64,000 bases of DNA, from positions 29,869,090-29,933,089 of the forward strand of contig NC_035443.2 in NCBI RefSeq assembly GCF_002127325.2, written 5' to 3'. The DNA is from Helianthus annuus (taxonomy: Eukaryota > Streptophyta > Magnoliopsida > Asterales > Asteraceae). Under the pieces are notes generated by a model. It had not been told where the DNA came from, made no database searches, and saw only the letters and a program-made list of their open reading frames with translations. How positions within the stretch are numbered: the first letter of the stretch is position 1; every line of letters starts with the position of its first letter. Position numbers and translations under genes: made by a program. Below, in pieces: positions 23,547 to 35,537 of this stretch.

Positions 23547-23986
23547 TGTAGGTGTTTCGACCCGAACGAGTCGTTCAGAGGAGTTATGATCAGATACAGG
23601 TGCGGAAAACAAGTATCTGACTTAGAAACAGTTAGCAAATCACTTTTAACACCTTTCTGTATTTATATCTGACAAATTACATCCAAATCTCACACCAGCA
23701 GCACTTCGGTATGAGTTACCAGGCAATGTTACATGGTTTCGCTCATAGGCACCTATATATAGTGCTTGAAGTTTCGCTCCAATGTACAGGACATATGAGC
23801 GAAACCCTAATGACCACATAAGCGAACCTATCAATAGCTATATGAGCGAAACCCCTATGTCTCTATAAGCGAAACCCTCAACTAATAACATACATTTTCC
23901 AGTTTTCTCGTAAAACGTGCCCTGATCTAACAATCTAAGACTAAGACTCGATATAAGACGAAGTCGACAGATGTAGTGCACCAACA
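23547..23986 (-). repeat. 5' LTR of element B (440 bp)
   Basis: Pairs with 16621-17064; the TATA box is near 23753-23760. A 4-base gap distinguishes its right end (minus-strand terminus). Confidence 0.92.
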
Positions 23987-25136
23987 ACCTTGATAATCTC
24001 ATGCGGAATTACATAATTTCGTACGGAGTTACCACCTGGTAATTTCATGCGGAATTACTTTAAACCATATAAAACCTGTTTTCTCGAACAACGAGCCCTA
24101 ATCTATCAATCCTATTACATGACATGATACAAGACGAAGTCAACAGACATAGTGCACTAACACCTTCCGAGGTGATACCATATGGTCACCTAGTTTAGGT
24201 AGTTATATGATAAGTAGTTTATATGCCATAGGTAAATTACCAAAATACCCTTTTCATGCGTAATTGGTAATTAAGCATATGTAACCTAAACTTTTGTCAC
24301 GTAGCTGATTATGTAACATATTTAAACATGTTTTGGCATATAATACTTGTCATAGGACTAGTTAGACGTCTCGAACGCGTATTTGCGCACACGACACGTT
24401 AAAGTAGCGTAAGCTACCTTAATGGGTTGAAAGCACTTAGGTTAGGTTTCACTTTAGGATGTAAGCTTTGTTAAACCATATCACATGAGTTCCAATACTC
24501 ATTTGGTTTACAAGACTTCATTCTATCCGATCGTCCGATTTAGGCGTCTATTGTTTGACTAGTGGTTCGATTACTAGGTGCTACTTGATTCCTTTGGTTT
24601 GCTTGAGGTTGTTTGAAGTTCTATTGATTGAGGATACTTTGCACTTCATGTGAGTACATAGTTCCCCTATTTTACTGTTTTTAAACATTTTGGGGTGATT
24701 CATATGTACGAAATGTTTTCAAGGTTAAACGATGTTTTCAAAAACGATTAAGGTGGTTTATACAAAACTAATAACGATTTCAATAAAGTGAACAAACTTG
24801 TTGGTTGTAGTTATATAACAATTACATTCATTAGCATTGATCAAGCTGACCAGTATTAGGTTATGGTACCATAGGATCTGACAAATCCCGTTATTTTACT
24901 GCACCCATGGTTATGTGTGGGGGTTGTGGGAAACGACTGAATCTGATGTTTGTTAACTTACCCTTTGGTGGTTTGTTAACTCGAGAAGCGAGAAGCGAGG
25001 TGGTCGAGTCACTAAGGTTTGTTATCAATAAAATGAAACACTTTTTTGTATCCATGGTTATGAAACAATTATTCTGTTGCAACACTCCCCGACGTTTCCG
25101 CCACGGTTTGTTGTCCTACGTGGTCGGGGTGTGACA

Positions 25137-25708
25137 GAAGAAGTTGGTATCAGAGCCAATGGTTATAGGGAATTAGGCTATTAGTAATGCTTTGACCTAG
25201 ACTATAACTTTAGGACCCTAACACAAGTTTACTTGCATTTAGATTTTAAAATAATACCGTCACCTACCCTTAGGTGATAACCACAATAAGTTCGAATCCG
25301 CTTTGAAAACTAATCATCTGTTCTAGGATGATTGATTACTAGGTTTTGAACCCTTTGTTATATGGTTTTGAACCCTTTGAGTTTTCAAAATCTCGTCAAA
25401 GTTTGGGTCTTAATAGTGTGAACACGTGCAAATTGGAAGAGTGGGTGCCTGTACCCTGGGTCTTCTGTCTAAGGCTAGAGTGTTCGTACAAATCCGCAGT
25501 ATCGGACCAGTCACTCTTACCTGGGAACTCTTGAGGTGAGTGCCCACTTATAGGCGAGAATGTCTTCGCGATACATTATTTTTGACCCATTTACTTTGAT
25601 TAGTCTCTGCGTGTCGTTTGTTTGTTCGAGGTAACGAACGAATGATCGCCTCTCTTGTGTTTTATCGATGCCTCTTTTGTTTTGATTCTCCTGTTTCCTT
25701 GTTAGACA
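25137..25708 (+). other. Leader of element E with primer site and possible intron
   Basis: The primer site TGGTATCAGAGC is at 25145-25156. A possible leader intron runs from GAG|GTGAGT (25536) to TTGTTAG (25705), directly before the gag ATG at 25709. No ORF of note. Confidence 0.6.
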
Positions 25709-28700
25709 ATGCCTCCTCTACGTGAAGCACAATCTTTTACTATTGAAGAAATCGCAGCCCTGGTCTCTTAGCAAGTGGCTGCTGTGCTTCCCGGCGTTGT
25801 GACCCAAGTCCACGAGATATACAACAACAATAATAACAACAATAATGCATCGTGTAATTTCAAGAATTTCAATTCTGTGAAGCCGCTTATGTTTTCTGGG
25901 TCACAAGGAGCAACTGCGCTCCTGCAGTGGTTTGAGAGTATCGAGAGCACATTCAAACATGTGTGCAGTGTCCGAATGCGCGCAAGGTTGAATTTACTTC
26001 AAGTGTGCTCGAGAAGCGAGCGCTCACCTTGTGGAATGGTGTTATGCGCGATAGGGGTGCCGAAGTGGCATTGGCACAAACGTGGGATGAGCTTCGGGCT
26101 CTCATGATGAAAGAGTTTTGTCCCCGTCACGAGATTCGGGCTTTGGAGCGAGAGTTTGACGATTTAAAGCAAGATGGGGCTGAACACCGTGCGTACACGG
26201 ACCGTTTTGAGGAACTCAGTCTATTGTGTCCCACTATGGTTACCCCTCTTGAGAAAGCAATCGAGAGATATATTGATGGTTTACCCGACTCTATTCTGGA
26301 TATTGTGACCGATGTTAATCCTACTACCCTTCGTCAAGCGATCGAATTGTCTGCTACCCTGACTGAGTCTCAATTCAGGAAGGGTAAACTCACCCGCAAG
26401 GGTGATAAAAAGAAGTCTACCGATTCTGCAAAAGACAAGAAAAAGGGTAAGGGTAAGGAAGGTGAGACATCGAAGAAATCGAGGAAGCGAAAGGGTGCCC
26501 AGAACTTTGCTGTTACAGCACAGACTGATCAGAACCCACCGGCTCAGCCTCCTACGAAGAAGGCTTATGCAGGTACCGCACCTCATTGTGCATGCTGCAA
26601 TAGTCATCATCTTGCACAGCAAGCATGTAAGCAATGCACAATGTGTGGTAAACTTGGGCATTTGGCCAATATTTGTCGCTCGGGACAAAATCAGGTTGCT
26701 CAGGTTCAAGCTCCGGTTCAGGGGAATGCTGCAAGATTCCCACCGGGTTCATGTTTTAATTGTGGAGAGTTTGGTCACTTCCGCAACAACTGTCCTAGGT
26801 TGGTGAATGCGAACGCGAATGCTAATGCGAACCCGAATGCGAATGTGAATCCTGCCCGAGGGCGAGCATACAATCTGAATGCTAACGAAGCGAGGGCCGA
26901 CAACGAAGTGGTTAACGGTACGTTTCTTGTTAACAATCGACCTGCATCTATTCTTTTTGATTCTGGAGCCGATAGAAGTTTTGTTTCATTATCTTTTGAG
27001 CCTTTGCTTGCGATACCTCGAACTAAACTGAGGAAACCCTTATCTGTCGAAGTTGCAACTGGTAAACCTCTTGTTCTTGATTCTGTTATTCGTGGTTGTC
27101 AATTAAACCTTGATAACCATCTTTTTCCTATTGACCTCACACCGATGCAACTTTGGAGCTTCGACATTATCGTTGGAATGGATTGGTTAACCAAACACCA
27201 TGCTGAGGTGGTTTGCTTTGATAAGATTGTTCGTATTCCCTTGTCTTCTGGTGATGTTTTGGAAGTTCGTGGAGAGAAACCTTCAGGTGGATTGAAGCTT
27301 ATGTCGTGTATGGAAGCCCAAAGGTATTTGAGAAAAGGATATGTTGCTTTTCTAGCACATGTCACTGAGGAGAAAGGCAAGAGTAAGAGTATTCAGGATA
27401 TCCTGATTGTTCGGGATTATCCAGAGGTGTTTCCTGATGAACTGCCTAGTTTGCCTCCAGTTCGTTAAGTACAGTTTCATATTGACCTTGTACCCAATGC
27501 CAACCCGATTGCGAAGGCACTTTATCGTCTTGCACCGTCGGAGATGCAAGAGTTATCGAAACAGCTTCAAGAGTTATCTGATAAAGGATTCATCCGTCCG
27601 AGCTTTTCACCTTGGGGAGCTCCTGTCCTCTTTGTGAAAAAGAAAGATGAATCTTTTCGAATGTGTATCGATTATCGTGAGCTTAACAAGCTTACCATCA
27701 AGAATCGATATCCCCTACCTCGAATTGATGATCTCTTCGACTAGCTGCAAGGTGCTTCATGTTTTTCCAAGATTGATCTGCGATCTGGGTATCATCAACT
27801 TCGTGTTCTCGAAGAAGATATTCCCAAAACTGCGTTCCGCACAAGATATGGGCATTATGAGTTCACTGTCATGCCTTTTGGTTTGACGACTGCTCCAGCC
27901 ATCTTCATGGACTTAATGAGTAGGGTCTGTAAACCTTATTTAGACAAGTTCATTATTGTGTTCATTGACGATATTCTTGTCTATTCGAAGTCTCGAGCCG
28001 AGCACAAGCAACACCTTCGCTTAACGTTGGAACTCCTGAATAAGGAACAACTTTTTGCTAAATTATCCAAGTGTGAATTTTGTCTTAAAGAAGTTCAATT
28101 CTTGGGTCATATAGTCAATAAGCAGGGTATTCATGTGGATCCATCCAAGATTGTTGCTATTAAGGACTGGAATACACCAACAACACCTACAGAGATTCGA
28201 TCTTGTCTTGGTCTTGCTGGTTACTATCGTCGATTCATTTCAAACTTCTCAAAGATCGCGGTTCCACTCATTGCTTTGACTCAGAAGAATAAGCCTTTTG
28301 AGTGGGGACCCAAGCAAGAAAAAGCGTTTTAAACGCTGAAACAGAAGCTTTGTGATGCTCCTGTTCTATCTCTGCCCGATGGAAGCGATAATTTCGTTGT
28401 CTATTGCGATGCGTCCAACTTAGGCCTTGGTTGTGTCCTCATGCAACGGGGTAAAGTTATTGCACATGCATCTAGATAGCTGAAAATTCACGAGAAGAAC
28501 TACATAACTCATAATCTTGAGTTAGGAGCTGTGGTTTTCGCGCTTAAAATCTGGAGACACTACCTCTATGGAACGAAGTGTGTGGTTTTCACAGACCACA
28601 AAAGTCTCCAGCATATTCTTAATCAGAAAGAGCTGAAAATGAGGCAACGACGTTGGGTCGAACTCTTAAGCGATTACGATTGCGAGATTCGCTACCATCC

Positions 28701-29693
28701 TGGTAAGGCGAATGTCGTAGCCGATGTGCTTAGCCGAAAAGAGCGAGTCAAGCTTCATTCTGTTCAAACGCTATCTGATCTTCAAACTCGTGTTCTTCAA
28801 GTCAGCAATTTGGTGTTTCACAAAATTTGATAGGTAATGAATAACCACGTCAACTTGAGCTTAAGCTCGAAAGGAAGGACGATGGTTTGCTCTATTTCAA
28901 GGATCTTTTGTGGATTCCGAAACAAGACGATCTTCGCACCTTGGTAATGGACGAATCTCATAAGTCTCGATATTTTATCCATCCCGGTGCTGATAAGATG
29001 TACAAGGATCTTCGTACTAAGTTCTGGTGGCCTGGTATGAAGAAGGATGTTGCCTTGTATGTATCAAAATGCCTGACTTGTCTCAAAGTCAAGGCTGAAC
29101 ATCAATGACCTTCTGGTTTGCTTGTACAACCAGAGATACCGGTTTGGAAGTGGGAGAACATTGCGATGGATCTTATAACTAAATTACCGCGTACGTCTAA
29201 AGGTCATGATGCTATTTAGGTTGTTATCGATCGATTAACGAAATCAGCTCATTTTATTCCAATTCGCGAGGATCTATCTGCTAATAAACTTGCAAAGATT
29301 TATGTTTGTGAGATTGTCTCACGACATGGTGTTCCTTTGGATATCATTTCTGATCGTTATGCTCGGTTTTCATCTCATTTCCGGAAGACCATGCAATCTG
29401 CTTTGGGAACCCAACTAAATCTAAGCAATGCTTATCATCCCCAAACAGATGGTCAATCTGAGCGAATGATTCAAACTTTGGAGGATATGCTTAGAGCATG
29501 CATGATAGACTTTGGTGGTAATTGGGATTCTCATATGCCATTGATCGAGTTCTCTTACAACAATAGTCATCATGCTAGTATTAATATGGCACCATTCGAA
29601 GCTCTCTACGGTCGAAAATGCCGTTCACCTGTCTGTTGGAATGAGATCGGAGAAGCTTCGCTTACTGGACCTGAGCTCGTTCTGGAAACAACA
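25709..29693 (+). pseudogene. gag-pol: gag-pol of element E, part 1 (gag to integrase)
   Basis: ATG at 25709 (MPPLREAQSF). Gag has TAG at 25769 and a 2-base insertion near 25951. It is followed by Cys-rich knuckles (CxxCxxxxH near 26635 and CFNCGEFGHFRNNC near 26754). Protease has DSGADRSFVS near 26959. Reverse transcriptase has CIDYRELN near 27664 and [10 protein letters not shown] near 27961. RNase H has YCDAS near 28402. The integrase zinc region ends CLTCLK near 29077, with catalytic MDLITKLPR near 29167 and SDRYARF near 29347. Stops: TAA 27466, TAG 27742, TAA 28330, TAG near 28476, TGA near 29106 and TAG near 29217, plus a frameshift near 28830. The frame ends in LETTDK where element F begins. 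Confidence 0.92.
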
Positions 29694-32600
29694 GACAAAC
29701 TTGATGCACAAAGCACAGTTAGCACACTGAGCGGATAACCCAAAAAACATACTGACAATGCCAGCACCTAGACAGACAATGTTTTTGAGGCCAGTATGAG
29801 CCAGAGACAGAATACTACACTAGTAGGGAGTGTAGGGAAGTGAGGACCATAAAACTGCGTCACTAGGTGATAGTTATAGTGCCGGAAAGTGCCTAAACCA
29901 CACTCTAAGTGCAGAATTCTGCACTTAATAACAAAAAATTCAGCATTTAATTATGCTAGTAAGGTGCAAAAACTTGACAAAATGGTCCTAGATACTTTCC
30001 AAAGTATTGGGAATTAAAAGTGTCACTAAAAGTATTATAAAAGACATCTTACGGATTAATTAAGCACTTTAACGAACAACACCCAACCGGACAACCGGAC
30101 ACTACCCGAAACACAAAAATATTGCCAAACACATTGTTATTATTTTTCTGAGCTAGTTAGGGTCTCCGAACACCCTAACACACTATGTAATTAATAACAC
30201 ACCATAAATCACTAACTTAGCATTTGAATTCTAACTAGATCCCTAACTATATTGTTAAAACCCAACCCTATACCCCCCCCCCCCCTTGGCGACGGTCACC
30301 ATGGGTGACCCACTCATTGATTTCTTTCATTATTAATTTAGATTATGTTGGTGGATAATAAGGCATGTTACACAATGGTTAATGAGGGTTAGGGGATTAT
30401 AAGTAAACCTTGAGGATCTTCATTCTCTCACCATCAAACTCACCAACATCAACAAACACTCCTCCCTCTCTTCTCTTTGGTCTCGGCCGACCCCCACACC
30501 ACACACCACCACCATCATTCAAGCTTCTTCAACCAATCTAAGGGCATCCAAAGGTGTTAGTGATCATACAAACAAGCTTGGTGTGTTCGGAAGCTCAAGG
30601 ACCTATTTCATCTTCTTTTATCCACCACTTTTACACTCTTGGACTCCCCTAGCCTTGTGCTAGTGGTAAGAACTTAGATCCTTGCATTTTACATGTTGTT
30701 TAAGTGGTTAATGATGATTAAAGATCAAAATGATAAGAACTCTAAAGAACCATGAACAAAGTCTTGAACATAAACTAACTTGTGATGAAGTATGGTTAAA
30801 ATGATGAAGAAATCATGATTTTCATGTGTTGTTATGCTTGTTGTTTATTGTTTGCTAGTAAAAATGATATGGATCATCATATGGACTTGCTAGATCATGA
30901 TTAAAAACATGAACTAGCAAGATGGAAACAGTAAGAATGTTGTGGATGATGGAATCATCCACGCATAAACTATGAACTTGAATACATGGGTGTTTTCTTG
31001 AAAAATAAAGATCAAAGTAAGTTATAATCTTGTAGATCTAAAGATCCAAGAGTGGTTTTTCAAAAGAACCGAGTGAAAAGTATGAGTTTTGTTAAAACTT
31101 GGATCTTACATAAACTTAACACATTTTTAGTGGATAAACAAGTGTAGAAACACTTGTGTAATAAGAAAATTTCACAAAGAAATATTTTTAGAAAATATGA
31201 CTAGAAGTTGTAAATATTCAAACTCTTTAAAAATGAAGTTTTAAAGGAACTAATCACATTTTTAAAGGTAACAAGACTTACAAAGTATGCTAGTAAGTTA
31301 CTACATACTTTTATAAATTTTCAAGTTCATGAGTTTATGGTTTATGCTTGTTTTTGACAAGTTTGGTAAATAGAAGTTGTATGTTGATGATTGAGAATTG
31401 ATTGAATGATTTTACAAAAGAAAATGATATGCTAGTAAGCATGGACGCCTCCATTTACAAAGGAAACTCTGGCGAAATTTTTCTAAAATTTCTAACAACT
31501 GTTACAAATATATTTTTAACTTGGTTTTCAAAATAAACTTCGCCATGATTTTTATTACAAAAATACTAAGTGCCGGAGGTTGATTTTCGTAAATAAAATT
31601 TGATAAATATATATGTAGAATATATATTTTATACTAAAACGCTTGTGTGATTGTTTGTTTATTCTGTGCACTAGATATATTATTTTTAGGATAAAATAAT
31701 ATAACTATTATATACCATGAATTACGACTCCAAAATAATACCAAAACTCTCACGAAATAAATATTTAAGTTACGCAATTATTATTGCAATACGAAACGCT
31801 AAAACGTAACTTATGTAATATTTCAGAAAAATACTTTTACACGTATATTTTTGGTAAAATATTATTTTGGAAAATCTATGAAGTAAAATATAATATTTTT
31901 GGGAAAAATATGTATATTTTAAATTAAAATGTTTTAGACAAATAATTTAAATATATTTTTCTAAGTGGGACTTAAAATATATTTTTCGGAATTACAAGTG
32001 TACATGTATAAATACCCCCATCTTTGGGAAAGAAACACACATATAAAATACTTGAGAAGTGTGGACCCGAAATAGTTGCCTAACTATTTTTCCTAAATAC
32101 AAAAGTTAAGTTAAAATAATTAATATTATTTTAACAAGTAGCCAAACTTGATATAATATCAAGGTAGCGCAACTCAAAACATTAAACTCTAAGCCAGGGC
32201 ACGCCCATCCGTCTAATAGGCATTAGTACGTGTAGGTCATCGTGCAGCAGACCGAGTTTGGATCGACGACTATTTCAGGAGACGCACTTCTGTGAGTTCA
32301 TTTCCCCCTTTTCTCTTTTCTGTTTTCAGATTTATACTTCGGGGGTGAAATACATGCGACAATTATTACAAACATTTATTTACATGGTATGGTTAGCGTA
32401 AGGAGGGTTTACTACTAGATCATGTGAGGGGTGGGTACAACACTTAAGGCCATCAATCCTCGTTGTTAGGACCGAGGGACACAAGAGTGATAGATCTATT
32501 TGGGTATAGCGAGCCCACACCCGTGAGGCCGGGGCGGCCCATAGAGGTGACTGTGTCTTACAGTCGAAGCCCGGTAACAAATTTGCTAGGTTTGAGTCTT

Positions 32601-33109
32601 CCTGCACCTTTTCACACATACCAGTGGCTTTGCAACCCATTGGTGATCTCTTTTTTTTCCTTATTGCTACATACCAGGGACTTTTATTCATACATGAAGG
32701 GTTTATACATACTCACTTTTACATGAACTCGCTCAACTTTTGTTGATTTTTCAACTACATGTATTTCAGGAAATTAATGGATCTGGCGAAGTGTGTCAAG
32801 CTGCGTAGGGAATAATGATGTCATCCAGGTTTAGGAGGTGTAACCCTTACCTGGACGGGTTACATGTCCTTAATCCATGTTTTTATTCATGTGTTTTGTT
32901 GTGTCATGTGAACACGTTTTAAATTATGTCATGGTTGTAACTTGTTTTATGTATCGACATTTTAAACAATGATGTTGTGGTAATTTAAATTCAATGAATG
33001 GATGATCATCATGTGTTTTATTTTCATATAGCATTGTTATGATTGTTGCTATGGTATTAAGAAGTCACACCAAATAAACTCACGTTTCCGCAAAAGCCAG
33101 GGTGTGACA
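29694..33109 (+). repeat. 5' LTR of element F, 5'-truncated
   Basis: Matches 40403-43790 with few differences. It contains a C run (30275-30289), then GGTCACCATGGGTGACC, an inverted repeat, near 30295. Nothing protein-coding is supported in its 3.4 kb. Confidence 0.92.
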
Positions 33110-33287
33110 GCTTGGTATTAGAGCCTCGATCATAGCGAACTAGGATTCCTTCTCGAGTCTAGACTATGATCACTAGGGCTCTCACGAAAACATTTTTACA
33201 TTGCATACACTAAATGTCCAGATAAAGGATACAAAATTTTTTTACAAACAAAAAGGCACAAATACACTTTTTCAAAATTCATGGTTT
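33110..33287 (+). other. Primer site and start of the leader of element F
   Basis: TTGGTATTAGAGCC just after the LTR is a one-base variant of the tRNA-Met primer site. No ORF. Confidence 0.8.
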
Positions 33288-33523
33288 AGTCTTAGAGACT
33301 GAGGGAGTTCAGCCTTAGAGGCTGGGAAGGTTCAGCCTTAGAGGCTGGGGAGGTTCAGTCTTAGAAGCTGAGGGAGGTTCAATCTTAGAGACTGAAGCGT
33401 TCAATCTTAGAGATTGGGGAGGTTCAGTCTTAGAGACTAGGAGTTGGTCTTAGAGACCAGGGAGTTAGTCTGAGAGGCTAGGAATTCAGTCTGAGAGGCT
33501 GGGAGGGGTAGTCTGGGGAGACT
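33288..33523 (+). repeat. Array of 11 short hairpins with covarying stems (leader of element F)
   Basis: Units start at 33288, 33311, 33334, 33357, 33381, 33403, 33426, 33446, 33467, 33488 and 33510, mostly 20-24 bases apart. Each is a 5 bp stem, usually extended to 6, around TAG, GAG or GGGG. Stems vary in a paired way: AGTCT/AGACT, AGCCT/AGGCT, AATCT/AGATT, GGTCT/AGACC, AGTCT/AGGCT with one G-U. Two of the 11 units have a mismatch. The array lies about 90 bases before the leader ORF. Confidence 0.9.
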
Positions 33524-33615
33524 AGGAGGATTACTTGTTTGCTTTATTGTGACTTACATGTTTATTTTATTTTATGTTGATATATGTGCATATATGAGGT
33601 TGTGTTACAAACACC

Positions 33616-35183
33616 ATGGTTTCTTCTTCCGACACAGGAGTATCAGACACAGTGGACCACATGGCGGTTGTGTCAGACGATGAGATACCATCCGAGGGAG
33701 ATGTTTACACGTCAGATACCACGAGCACGGATGACGATGATTTTCAGCCGTTCGCTCTGCCAGACATCGGAGTTGAGGTTCATCCTGCTGATGGCATTCC
33801 TGCTGGGGATCTACCTCTTGCTGTGATCCCTGCTCCCGTTCCACTTGTTGCTTTTCCCATGGCAGATGTGCCACTCAATGTCGTGTCTGATGATGACATT
33901 GATCTTTTCGAGGAGGGTCCCCCTGAGGGCGACTATGAGGGTGGGGCCCCGATTGATGTTGATGCTATCCTTCCTATTGCTGAGGCTCCTGTAGAGGAGG
34001 CTCCTCTTGATTCACCTATTCCAGACTCGTTGGAGTCTGTAGCATCTGCTTCTTTGCACGACCAGGGTGTGCAGCATCACTCTCCTGACGCTGACCCCGA
34101 CGTAACGATGTCAGCTGCACCTGGTCCGTCACACAAGTTTGAGTTTGACCATGAGATCGATGGCGATTTTGACCCAGTTTTTCCTCCTGATTTCGATCCT
34201 GATCATGAGATCGAGATTATTCATATGGACCAGCCCTTAGAGGCGCTAGTGGCTCCTATTGATCCGTTGTTTGACATCCCTTCCAACTTTGATATGGACC
34301 TCGCTAACCCTGAGCCTGTCATGGCCCCAAAGCCTGTTGTTACTCCTGACCCTGCACCAAAGCCCGACCCTGTTCTCGATGATGCACCAGCCCTTGCACC
34401 ACCCATTGCTGACCTTCCCACTGTTGCACCACCAGTGGTGGATGATCCTATTGCTGATGCACCTTTACTTGATCCCGTGCCGGTATTGGTTGACCGTGCA
34501 CCTTTCGCCGCTCACATCGATCCTCGTTATGCTGACACCCGTAACGGGTGGATCGAGGATGATGACAACTACCCACCGTTTGTGCTACCCGTCACTCCTC
34601 CCGTAGCACCTGTTTCCGCACCTTCTGAGATTCCATTGTTACCCCCACACACCTCTGACGCCCATCGCACTGATCTTCCCATCACATTCCTCCAGGACAT
34701 ACCGCCACCTCGTCCTGGGGAGGGTTCATCAAGGCAGCCGCCTGTTTTTGTTCCACCTGTACCGTCATCAGTACCATTCATGTCCCAGTTCCCTCATACT
34801 GCACCATCATTCGTACCTTCGGGCGAGCCGTTTTTGTGGACTACGCCCCATGTTATGCCATTATCTGACCCGTACCACCCATTTCATGTGGGTATACTAC
34901 GGAGGATATACTTGCGTCGTTGCAGCTACAGCAGGACGCACTGAGCCGTCGTATTCAGGAGTTAGAGAGAGCTCCATGTCCACCTTGTCACTGTCATACC
35001 CCCTTTGCAGCACCACACACTCCCCGTCCGCTTTCCCCTGATTCGGATGTTCGTTTCCTTACATCTGAGCAGCAGATTGCCTATTTACTGTGCGTCTGTC
35101 GTGCACTTGAGGAGGACTGGTTGCACATGCGTCGCTTGCTCTTCTCTCATTTTCCTCCTCCTCCTCCTCCGCCATCAGCATAG
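33616..35183 (+). pseudogene. Extra leader ORF of element F, unknown function
   Basis: The ATG at 33616 opens 442 codons. A 1-base loss near 34887 breaks the frame, which resumes as LQLQQDALSRRIQELERA and ends at TAG 35181-35183, about 522 residues in all. The protein is very acidic and Pro-rich (DDDDFQPFALPD, SDDDIDLFEEGPPEGDYEGG, many PxPDP), then has a short predicted coiled coil, a CPPCHCH cluster and a poly-Pro end. I recognise no domain. Similar acidic leader ORFs occur, as I recall, in Asteraceae Ty3 elements. It has one disruption while the downstream gag-pol has many, but it also contains few Gln, Arg-CGA or Trp codons that deamination could turn into stops. Confidence 0.7.
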
Positions 35184-35537
35184 ATATTTTTGGTTTGATG
35201 CAGGTCGATCATTTTGGTGAGAAAGTCGCAATTGAGCCAGCATACGAAGACTTTTGAGAGACCACACTTTTTGTATATGATATGTGTAGTTTGACTTGTA
35301 TTTTGAGGGTGATGTGACCCTAAGATATCATTTGGATGTATGATGTACTATTAAACATGTAAAACAATATTGTGGTCGTGATTAATGAAAGCTCATTGGC
35401 AACGTTCTCACTATATGCTTTGTTGAATTATTTATTTTATATATTAACATGGAATGTTATGTGATTGATGAATGTTACTATATATGCATATTTATTATAC
35501 TTACTATGACCTGACCGACATGATCATATTTTAGAAG
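35184..35537 (+). other. Spacer between the leader ORF and gag of element F
   Basis: AT-rich, no ORF or repeat of note. Confidence 0.7.

Larger units (their letters stand above)
16621..23986 (-). mobile_element. Element B: gag-only Copia-derived LTR retrotransposon (TR-GAG type)
   Basis: This is a 7366 bp element on the minus strand with LTRs of 444 and 440 bp and TSD ACCTT. The primer site is at 23535-23546 and the polypurine tract at 17065-17080. It encodes one long gag with three in-frame stops and no pol. Layout, leader motif array and 3' non-coding region match element C. I count about nine substitutions plus a 4 bp gap between its LTRs, so it is somewhat younger than C. Confidence 0.93.
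16327..24162 (-). mobile_element. Element A: solo LTR, split by element B
   Basis: After removal of B (and one TSD copy) 16327-16620 joins 23992-24162, giving about 465 bp. It starts TGTAGGATCG and ends CTAACA. On the minus strand this is TGTTAG...CCTACA, the same end types and a similar 3' tail as the LTRs of B and C. No internal region or second LTR exists and a TSD flanks it, so it is a solo LTR of a related family. It carries several AATTCCGCATG-type motifs in both orientations around a TATATATA box (about 16533-16540), instead of the GTTTCGCTTAT motif. Confidence 0.85.
14626..25136 (+). repeat. 5' LTR of element E, split by nested insertions and shortened
   Basis: Its own sequence is 14626-16326 plus 24168-25136, about 2.67 kb. 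The 3' LTR is 3421 bp; the difference is an internal deletion at about 25020 that removed the part matching about 46808-47546. It carries a TATAAATA box (15738-15745) and a CTTACGGACC..GGTCCGTAAG inverted pair (15505-15545). Confidence 0.9.

Noticed and set aside
32380..32726. Short ORFs on both strands, repeated at 43053-43313
   Set aside because: They lie inside the LTRs of element F and recur only because the LTRs are copies.
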